From Pseudoalteromonas peptidolytica (GTDB lineage Bacteria; Pseudomonadota; Gammaproteobacteria; Enterobacterales; Alteromonadaceae): a DNA stretch of 64,000 nucleotides. Shown piece by piece: positions 57,925 to 64,000 of this stretch. Position numbers and translations under genes: made by a program. The stretch's first letter is position 1. Every line of letters begins with the position of its first letter. The DNA lies in contig NZ_WEHZ01000011.1 in assembly GCF_012641745.1 (NCBI RefSeq), positions 1 to 64,000 on the forward strand. Direction: 5' to 3'. The notes under the pieces were generated by a model. The model saw nothing but the letters and a program-made list of their open reading frames with translations, had not been told where the DNA came from and ran no database searches.

Positions 57925-58371
57925 ATGAGCTTATTAGTTACGCTAAAAGACGCGCAAAAAGAAGCGATGAAAGCCAAAGACAAACTTCGTCTTGGCGCGA
58001 TTCGTGCGGTACTTGCTGAAATTAAACAGCGAGAAATCGATAACCAAACGACACTAGATGATGCAGGAATAACTGCTGTTTTAGTTAAATTGGTAAAGCA
58101 GCGTCGCGATTCTTATACCCAGTACAAAGATGCAGGGCGTGAAGACTTAGCTGAAATCGAAGCTACTGAAATTAGCGTACTTGAGACTTTCCTTCCTAAA
58201 CCACTTAGTGAAGATGAAATCATTGAGCTAATTGATGCCGTGATTGCACAAACTGGTGCAGCTGGTATGCAAGACATGGGCAAAGTTATGGGCGCTATCA
58301 AGGCAAAAGCTGAAGGTCGTGCTGACATGGGCAAAATGTCTGGTTTAATCAAACAGAGACTTACTGCCTAA
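57925..58371 (+). CDS. yqeY: GatB/YqeY domain protein
   Basis: 148 residues. LKDAQKEAMKAKDKLRLGAIRAVLAEIKQREID and a C-terminal helical domain (MGKVMGAIKAKAEGRADMGKMSG) as in the tail of GatB. May affect tRNA-dependent amidation; role unclear. 20 nt after rpsU. Confidence 0.92.
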   Translation: MSLLVTLKDAQKEAMKAKDKLRLGAIRAVLAEIKQREIDNQTTLDDAGITAVLVKLVKQRRDSYTQYKDAGREDLAEIEATEISVLETFLPKPLSEDEIIELIDAVIAQTGAAGMQDMGKVMGAIKAKAEGRADMGKMSGLIKQRLTA

Positions 58372-58400
58372 GCCCACATACAAATGTATGATTGAAAGTG

Positions 58401-58432
58401 AACCGAGCCTTGTGCTCGGTTTCTTCGTTTTA
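58401..58432 (+). terminator. terminator between yqeY and dnaG
   Basis: AACCGAGC/GCTCGGTT hairpin followed by TCTTCGTTTT. Comparable in place to the internal T1 terminator of the E. coli rpsU-dnaG-rpoD operon, which keeps primase low. Confidence 0.75.
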
Positions 58433-58463
58433 GGCGTCACGCATATCAATGCAGCGCTGATAA

Positions 58464-58711
58464 TACCAATTTTCTTAATTAAGTGGTCTATTTTGAGGCG
58501 AGGAAATCTTGTCGATAACTCCGCTACCGCGTCCTGCTATCGCTTTGGTACCTACATCCATATAGGCAAGGCAAAAATTTTGCTATTTAGTTGTTCTAAA
58601 TGAGAAATTTTTAACGCGGTTAGCGTCAGATTTATTCCTTCAAATTGAGCAAGTATTAAGTCAAATTGCTATTACTCCTTCAAGTTGAGCAAGTCTTAAG
58701 TTTAATTGGTA
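58464..58711 (+). mobile_element. MITE-like repeat copy F (duplicated right end)
   Basis: 248 bp. A full-length copy ending in AATTGCTA (58664-58671) is followed by a second right end (58673-58711) finishing AATTGGTA. The whole unit is flanked by TAA (58461-58463 and 58712-58714). Lies between the internal terminator and dnaG. Confidence 0.88.
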
Positions 58712-58797
58712 TAACATACCGCAATTGAATTAAGTTGATTTTTTATCGCCGCAACTTGATATAATAACCCAATCACTTGGTTAACTTCGGAACGTAG

Positions 58798-60537
58798 ATG
58801 AAAGGTAAAATCCCTAGGCAGTTTATTGATGACTTACTAGCAAGGGCAGATATTGTCGAGCTAATAGACGGTCGTGTGGGATTGAAAAAAGCCGGAAAAG
58901 ACTATCAAGCCTGCTGCCCTTTTCATAATGAAAAAACACCATCGTTCACGGTATCGCGAGATAAACAGTTTTATCACTGCTTCGGCTGTGGAGCTAACGG
59001 CAACGCAATTTCTTTTTTGATGGAGTATGACAAACTTGAGTTTGTAGACGCCATTGAAGAGCTTGCTGCGCTCTTAAATTTGGAAGTTCCAAGAGAAAAT
59101 GCCCCACAAGGGCCGCAACGTTCAATGGCCGAAAAAAAGTCAGATTATGACTTAATGCTACAGGCTGCCAAATTTTATCAACACCAGCTCAAACACCATA
59201 AAAACGCCTCGCAGGTTATTGATTATGTGAAAGGCCGTGGTTTAAGTGGCGAAGTTGTACAAAAATTTATGATAGGTTACGCCCCACCTGAGTGGGAATC
59301 CTTGTGTAATCAAATTGCACGAAAACCAGAACATAAACAACAGCTGCTTGACCTTAAGCTGGCCTCTGAAAAATCCGCAGGCCGTCAGTTCGACTTTTTC
59401 CGTGATCGACTAATGTTTCCAATCCGCGACAAACGAGGCCGAGTTGTCGCATTTGGCGGCAGAATAATGGGAGCGGAACAAGGACCTAAGTATCTAAACT
59501 CCCCTGAGACCCGTATTTTTCATAAAAGCTTTGAGCTGTACGGCTTTTATGAAGCCAAGCAAGCACATAAACAATTAGACAAAGTATTGATTGTTGAAGG
59601 CTATATGGACGTCGTTGCATTAGCTGAAAAGGGCATTGACTATGCCGTCGCAGCGCTTGGCACAGCAACGACAGCCGAGCATATGCAAACCCTCTTTCGA
59701 AATACAGATAAAGTTATCTGTTGTTACGATGGTGACAGAGCTGGACGTGATGCGGCATGGCGAGCACTAGAGCATGCTTTACCTAACCTCAAAGATGGTA
59801 AATCACTCCAGTTTGTGTTTTTACCAGATGGTGAAGATCCTGATTCATTAGTTCAACAAGAGGGTAAAGAAGCATTTGAAGCACGATTAGATAAGGCAAC
59901 TGATTATACACAAGTCTTATTTACCAAACTACGCGAGCAATGTGACTTAACAAATGATGCAGGCAAATCCAAATTACTCACAGATGCGATCCCACTGATA
60001 AATAAAATTCCCAGCGAGTACTACCAAGAAACACTATTGAATACCTTGGCGCGATTAATTGGCCGAACTCGAGAGCAACTCAGTGCAAAATTAGCGAATA
60101 ACAAACATCAAAATAAGATTGAGCGACAATTTAAAGTAACGCCAATGCGAAGAGCCATAGGCCTTTTACTACAACACCCAAATCTGGCACAAAGTGTAGA
60201 ATATATGCCTGAACTGGCGGAAATGTCGATCCCGGGTATTCAACTCTTACTCGGCCTACAATCTTTGTGTCATCAAAATCCAGCGATCAATACGGCTCAA
60301 CTGCTTGAACATTACAGAGAGCAGTCAGAATTTGATGCTTTGAAAAAGCTTGCAGTTTGGCAGCATGGGGTTGCTGAAGATAGGTTAGCTGATGAATTTA
60401 AAAATACTTTTCAGTTTATTGAAGACCAGTGTTTAAATTATCGCCTTGAGACCCTATTTATCAAAGAGAAAACCGAAGGTTTGAGTAATGATGAACGACT
60501 CGAGTGTGCGCTATTAATGCAAGCGCTTAAACGGTAG
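58798..60537 (+). CDS. dnaG: DNA primase DnaG
   Basis: 579 residues. CHC2 zinc finger C40-H43-C61-C64 (CCPFHNEKTPSF, HCFGCGANGN), Toprim domain with VLIVEGYMDVVAL (about 263) and DGDRAGRDAAWRAL, and a C-terminal DnaB-interaction domain. Makes RNA primers for replication. Confidence 0.98.
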   Translation: MKGKIPRQFIDDLLARADIVELIDGRVGLKKAGKDYQACCPFHNEKTPSFTVSRDKQFYHCFGCGANGNAISFLMEYDKLEFVDAIEELAALLNLEVPRENAPQGPQRSMAEKKSDYDLMLQAAKFYQHQLKHHKNASQVIDYVKGRGLSGEVVQKFMIGYAPPEWESLCNQIARKPEHKQQLLDLKLASEKSAGRQFDFFRDRLMFPIRDKRGRVVAFGGRIMGAEQGPKYLNSPETRIFHKSFELYGFYEAKQAHKQLDKVLIVEGYMDVVALAEKGIDYAVAALGTATTAEHMQTLFRNTDKVICCYDGDRAGRDAAWRALEHALPNLKDGKSLQFVFLPDGEDPDSLVQQEGKEAFEARLDKATDYTQVLFTKLREQCDLTNDAGKSKLLTDAIPLINKIPSEYYQETLLNTLARLIGRTREQLSAKLANNKHQNKIERQFKVTPMRRAIGLLLQHPNLAQSVEYMPELAEMSIPGIQLLLGLQSLCHQNPAINTAQLLEHYREQSEFDALKKLAVWQHGVAEDRLADEFKNTFQFIEDQCLNYRLETLFIKEKTEGLSNDERLECALLMQALKR

Positions 60538-60658
60538 AAGTTCTAGTCAATAGTAATTTTCGGTGCTATAATGTTCTATTCACTGCGTCATCAAAATTTA
60601 GCTGTTAATTAGCTGGCGCCTGTTGTATCAACTTTTCAGAGTGGAAGCAAATTTCTCT

Positions 60659-62509
60659 ATGGATCAATCTCCTCAGTCACAACTCAAACTTCTGATTCAG
60701 AAAGGTAAAGAGCAAGGTTATTTAACTTTTGCAGAAGTTAACGATCATCTTCCACAAGACATCATAGACTCAGATCAAGTAGAAGATATCATCAGCATGA
60801 TCAACGATATGGGTATTCAGGTCTCTGAAAATGCGCCTGATGCTGACGAGTTGATGATGCAAGAAACCACAACAGATGAGGATGCTGCTGAAGCAGCAGC
60901 TGCGGCACTAGCGACAGTAGAAAAAGAAATCGGCCGCACGACTGACCCTGTTCGTATGTATATGCGTGAAATGGGTACTGTTGAGCTTCTAACACGTGAA
61001 GGCGAGATCCAAATCGCCAAGCGTATTGAAGAAGGGATCAATCAGGTACAGATTTCTGTTGCAGAATACCCTGAAGCTATTACTTACCTTTTGGAGCAAT
61101 GGGATAAATACGAAGCTGAAGAAATGCGCTTAAGCGACATTGTTTCTGGCTTTTTTGATCCTAATGCTATCGAAGAAGATGAAGCACCTATTTCAGCAAC
61201 ACACATCGGTTCAGAGCTAAGCGATGAAGACTTAGACGACGAAGACGATGATGTTGATGACGACGATGAAGACTCAGATGATGCAGATACAGGGCCAGAT
61301 CCTGAAGAAGCACGTGAACATTTTGAGCATCTTCGTACACTTTACAATAATGCTCGTGAAATATTTGAAGGTAAAGGCCGTTCACATCCTGATGCACAAG
61401 CTGCAATTCAGGAGATTGGTGATCATTTCCGTACTTTCAAACTAGTTCCTAAGCAATTTGACCGCATGGTAAATAACATGCGTGACATGATGGATAAAGT
61501 ACGTGTTCAAGAACGTATCATCATGAAACAAGCGGTTCAAATAGCAAAAGTACCAAAGAAAACATTCGTTAAGCATTTTGCTAACAATGAAACTGACACC
61601 GCTTGGATTGATGCGGAAATCGCATCCGGAGAAAAGCACTCAGCAAAATTAGCTGAAGTGAAGCCAGAAATCGAGCGTTGTGTAAATAAGTTAAAGGTGT
61701 TTGAAGAAAGCACTGGATTAAGCATAGAGCGTATTAAAGATATCAACCGCCGCATGAGTATTGGTGAGGCCAAAGCCCGTCGTGCCAAGAAAGAAATGGT
61801 TGAAGCAAACTTGCGTCTTGTAATTTCAATCGCGAAAAAGTATACCAACCGTGGTTTACAATTCTTGGATTTGATCCAAGAGGGTAACATTGGTCTAATG
61901 AAAGCGGTTGATAAGTTCGAATACCGTCGTGGTTATAAGTTTTCAACTTATGCAACTTGGTGGATACGTCAGGCCATTACGCGCTCTATCGCGGATCAGG
62001 CTAGAACAATCCGTATCCCAGTGCATATGATTGAAACCATCAATAAGCTGAATCGTATTTCACGTCAAATGCTCCAGGAAATGGGTCGTGAACCTAGTCC
62101 TGAAGAATTGGCGGAACGTATGGTAATGCCTGAAGATAAGATCCGTAAAGTACTGAAGATCGCAAAAGAGCCTATCTCAATGGAAACACCAATTGGTGAT
62201 GATGAAGATTCGCATCTTGGTGACTTTATCGAAGATACCACCATTGAATCACCGATTGATTCGGCGACAATGGAAAGTCTTCGTGGTGCAACCAACGAGG
62301 TACTTGCGGGACTAACAGCACGTGAAGCAAAAGTACTGCGTATGCGTTTCGGTATTGATATGAACACCGACCACACATTAGAAGAAGTAGGTAAACAGTT
62401 TGACGTAACCCGTGAGCGTATTCGTCAGATTGAAGCAAAAGCACTTCGTAAGCTTCGCCACCCTTCTCGTTCTGATCTATTAAAGAGCTTCCTAGACGTT
62501 AAAGGCTAA
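60659..62509 (+). CDS. rpoD: primary sigma factor RpoD (sigma-70)
   Basis: 616 residues from the ATG at 60659 ([22 protein letters not shown], the known family start). Acidic non-conserved insert around 180-215 ([15 protein letters not shown]), region 2 [41 protein letters not shown], region 4 [19 protein letters not shown]. Last gene of the operon, terminator after it. Confidence 0.98.
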   Translation: MDQSPQSQLKLLIQKGKEQGYLTFAEVNDHLPQDIIDSDQVEDIISMINDMGIQVSENAPDADELMMQETTTDEDAAEAAAAALATVEKEIGRTTDPVRMYMREMGTVELLTREGEIQIAKRIEEGINQVQISVAEYPEAITYLLEQWDKYEAEEMRLSDIVSGFFDPNAIEEDEAPISATHIGSELSDEDLDDEDDDVDDDDEDSDDADTGPDPEEAREHFEHLRTLYNNAREIFEGKGRSHPDAQAAIQEIGDHFRTFKLVPKQFDRMVNNMRDMMDKVRVQERIIMKQAVQIAKVPKKTFVKHFANNETDTAWIDAEIASGEKHSAKLAEVKPEIERCVNKLKVFEESTGLSIERIKDINRRMSIGEAKARRAKKEMVEANLRLVISIAKKYTNRGLQFLDLIQEGNIGLMKAVDKFEYRRGYKFSTYATWWIRQAITRSIADQARTIRIPVHMIETINKLNRISRQMLQEMGREPSPEELAERMVMPEDKIRKVLKIAKEPISMETPIGDDEDSHLGDFIEDTTIESPIDSATMESLRGATNEVLAGLTAREAKVLRMRFGIDMNTDHTLEEVGKQFDVTRERIRQIEAKALRKLRHPSRSDLLKSFLDVKG

Positions 62510-62527
62510 GAAGTAGCAAATAAGATT

Positions 62528-62552
62528 AAGGCCGCTATCAAGCGGCCTTTTT
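62528..62552 (+). terminator. Rho-independent terminator of rpoD
   Basis: AAGGCCGCT/AGCGGCCTT hairpin followed by TTTTT, about 20 nt after the stop. Confidence 0.92.
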
Positions 62553-62583
62553 TATACTAATTGGATTAAATAGGTATACAAAC

Positions 62584-63456
62584 ATGGCTTGGATCCAAAT
62601 TCGAATTTATGCCGATAAGGCCGACGCTGATGCCCTAAGCGATATGCTAATGGATATTGGCTGCCCTTCTGTGACATTTATGGATAGTAAAAATAACCCG
62701 GTTTATGAGCCAAAACCAGGTGAGGTAATTTTATGGCCAGAAACAACCGTCATTGGGCTATTTGAAGCCAACCATGATATGCAGGCTGTCGTCGATTACC
62801 TGCAATCACAACACGATAAGCCACTAAATTATAAACTTGAGCAGCTAGAAGACAAAGACTGGGAACGTGAATGGATGGATAACTTCCACCCTATTAAGTT
62901 TGGTGAAAGATTATGGATTTGCCCTAGTTGGCGCGACATACCTGATCCTAGCGCTGTAAATGTACTACTAGATCCTGGTCTTGCATTTGGTACAGGGACA
63001 CATGCCACCACCGCACTTTGCCTCAAGTGGCTCGAACAACAAGATCTCAGCGGTAAAACCGTCGTCGATTTTGGCTGCGGCTCAGGCATTTTAGGCATTG
63101 CAGCGATAAAACTTGGCGCAGAGCGCGTGATTGGTATTGATATAGACCCTCAAGCTCTGGTTGCGAGTCGTGAAAATGCAAAGCGCAATGGTGTAGAAGA
63201 GCAACTGGAAGTCTACTTACCAGAAAACCAGCCTGATTTTAGTGCTGATATTGTAGTCGCTAACATTCTTGCACAGCCTTTAAGAGAGCTCCATGAGATT
63301 ATTCTTGGCTTCTTAGGCAATGAAGGCGCGATTGCCATGTCTGGTATTTTAGAGGAGCAAGCTCAGTCTGTGGCAGATGTATACGCCCCCTTTATCCACT
63401 TAGATGACATTGCTCAAGAAGGAGAATGGACTCGAGTTAGTGGGGTTAAAAAGTAA
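62584..63456 (+). CDS. prmA: ribosomal protein L11 methyltransferase PrmA
   Basis: 290 residues. N-terminal L11-recognition domain (about 1-60), then [18 protein letters not shown] motif [15 protein letters not shown] and VANILAQPL. Trimethylates L11. In many gammaproteobacteria it precedes dusB-fis, as here. Confidence 0.97.
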   Translation: MAWIQIRIYADKADADALSDMLMDIGCPSVTFMDSKNNPVYEPKPGEVILWPETTVIGLFEANHDMQAVVDYLQSQHDKPLNYKLEQLEDKDWEREWMDNFHPIKFGERLWICPSWRDIPDPSAVNVLLDPGLAFGTGTHATTALCLKWLEQQDLSGKTVVDFGCGSGILGIAAIKLGAERVIGIDIDPQALVASRENAKRNGVEEQLEVYLPENQPDFSADIVVANILAQPLRELHEIILGFLGNEGAIAMSGILEEQAQSVADVYAPFIHLDDIAQEGEWTRVSGVKK

Positions 63457-63542
63457 CAAGGTAAGAACTGGCTTACGTTAGCTAAGTCAACACCGCTTAC
63501 CTGCACACTCTCTGTTCATAAAGTTAGTAACTTTTAACTGCT

Positions 63543-63565
63543 AAAGCCTGTAATTAACAGGCTTT
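63543..63565 (+). terminator. Rho-independent terminator of prmA
   Basis: AAAGCCTGT/ACAGGCTTT hairpin; the T tract (ATTTTTTAC) is a few bases downstream. Confidence 0.8.
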
Positions 63566-63717
63566 ACTCATTTTTTACAGCTTATTATTTAAACTCATAT
63601 TAGAGTAAAAATTGTTTTTAGGTTAAATTTCAGCCGATTTTTCCTAACTCTCAGCTTGTTATCAAAAGTCAACCCATAAAGTTCAAAAAAAAAGCAATTA
63701 TGTTCAATTTATAACCT

Positions 63718-63745
63718 TTGATTTTTGCAAAAAAAACCGTAAACT
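63718..63745 (+). promoter_or_regulatory. probable dusB-fis promoter
   Basis: -35 TTGATT, 16-bp spacer, -10 TAAACT followed by a GC-rich discriminator (TAGCGCCCC). Such discriminators mark stringently and growth-rate controlled promoters, as known for fis. Confidence 0.6.
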
Positions 63746-63779
63746 TAGCGCCCCTTGAGGAAAGGCGGATTAAACTGTA

Positions 63780-64000
63780 GTGCGTATTGGTCCATACCAA
63801 CTTGAAAACAATCTTATCGTAGCACCCATGGCGGGCATCACTGACAGACCGTTCAGACAACTGTGTCGGCGTCTAGGTGCAGGACTTGCGGTATCTGAAA
63901 TGTTGTCTTCAAATCCTAAAGTGTGGAAAACCGATAAATCGCAAAATCGCATGGATCACAGTGGTGAATCTGGCATTCGCTCGGTGCAAATCGCAGGAGC
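63780..64000 (+). CDS. dusB: tRNA-dihydrouridine synthase B (partial, runs off right edge)
   Basis: 73 codons from a GTG start: [28 protein letters not shown] with the FMN-barrel signature APMAGITD and [12 protein letters not shown]. In E. coli dusB is cotranscribed with fis, which would follow outside the window. GTG is chosen because it matches the family start; SD is weak. Confidence 0.92.
   Translation, partial: MRIGPYQLENNLIVAPMAGITDRPFRQLCRRLGAGLAVSEMLSSNPKVWKTDKSQNRMDHSGESGIRSVQIAG

Larger units (their letters stand above)
63457..63779. other. spacer between prmA and dusB
   Basis: 323 bp with a terminator-like hairpin AAAGCCTGT/ACAGGCTTT (63543-63565, then TTTTTTAC further on) ending prmA, and the dusB promoter near the right end. 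No gene seen between. Confidence 0.5.

Noticed and set aside
60623..60658. Extended N-terminus of RpoD
   Set aside because: The family start MDQSPQSQ is 12 codons inside; the extra residues match nothing.

Overview
The window is a stretch of chromosome from a marine gammaproteobacterium, most likely Pseudoalteromonas or a close relative in Alteromonadales. The reasons are protein similarity recognised by eye, a MotX-type sodium flagellar gene, complete housekeeping gene orders of gammaproteobacterial type (iscRSUA-hscBA-fdx, ftsYEX-rpoH divergent from rsmD, rpsU-yqeY-dnaG-rpoD, hdfR divergent from maoP), and a low to moderate GC content. I see no prophage, insertion-sequence transposase, CRISPR array or resistance island. 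The window is mainly core genome with small accessory patches.

Layout. 1-529: promoter and leader of an rRNA operon that runs off the left edge (minus strand), then a spacer. 530-5230: porin, hdfR/maoP pair, a double-receiver diguanylate cyclase, rarD. 5440-9980: recQ, a small unknown gene, an Omp85-type outer-membrane protein and a short MscS-like protein. 9970-12321: rimB-rimK-AstE-like operon. 12691-14155: zntB, tRNA-Arg(CCG), a tiny HTH protein. 14226-15887: a three-gene cluster that looks like thiamine salvage. 16124-21384: a GH109-type oxidoreductase, an N-acetylhexosamine kinase-like protein, a nucleotidyltransferase and gabD. 21473-26808: the complete isc operon under three IscR-type boxes. 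27100-34306: trmJ, suhB, a sugar-acid dehydratase/aldolase pair, cytochrome c, YaiL, an MFS transporter, a YbaK-type deacylase and a lipoprotein. 34436-40457: tRNA-Ala(UGC), proBA, a cation/proton antiporter, motX. 41027-48225: purA, recA (LexA box), pncC, mutS, a FadL-type porin. 48496-50208: a Fur-box-linked small membrane protein and an HD-GYP phosphodiesterase. 50409-56666: rraB, plsC, rpoH, ftsXEY. 56929-64000: rsmD, rpsU, yqeY, dnaG, rpoD, prmA and the start of dusB.

Three non-genic signals stand out. First, a family of about 205-bp MITE-like repeats (TIR TACCAATT/AATTGGTA) occurs eight times, several copies with matching 3-bp flanking duplications, one copy nested inside another, one with a duplicated end and one old copy in reverse orientation. 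Second, a perfect CIRCE element (HrcA operator) lies at the rpoH promoter, suggesting that the heat-shock sigma factor is itself under HrcA control. Third, the ftsY gene carries about twenty in-frame copies of a 48-bp repeat that greatly enlarge the acidic A domain. Other notable signals are a 13-bp inverted repeat that could hide the ribosome-binding site of the Omp85 gene, and two IscR boxes with identical promoter geometry upstream of iscR.

How the genes work together: most of the window serves information processing (rRNA/tRNA, RimK, RsmD, PrmA, S21, primase, sigma70, sigma32, FtsY), genome maintenance (RecQ, RecA, MutS), Fe-S biogenesis and envelope functions. Accessory metabolism (amino sugars, sugar acids, thiamine) sits in small minus-strand operons. 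All assignments rest on reading motifs and gene order; no database search was run.
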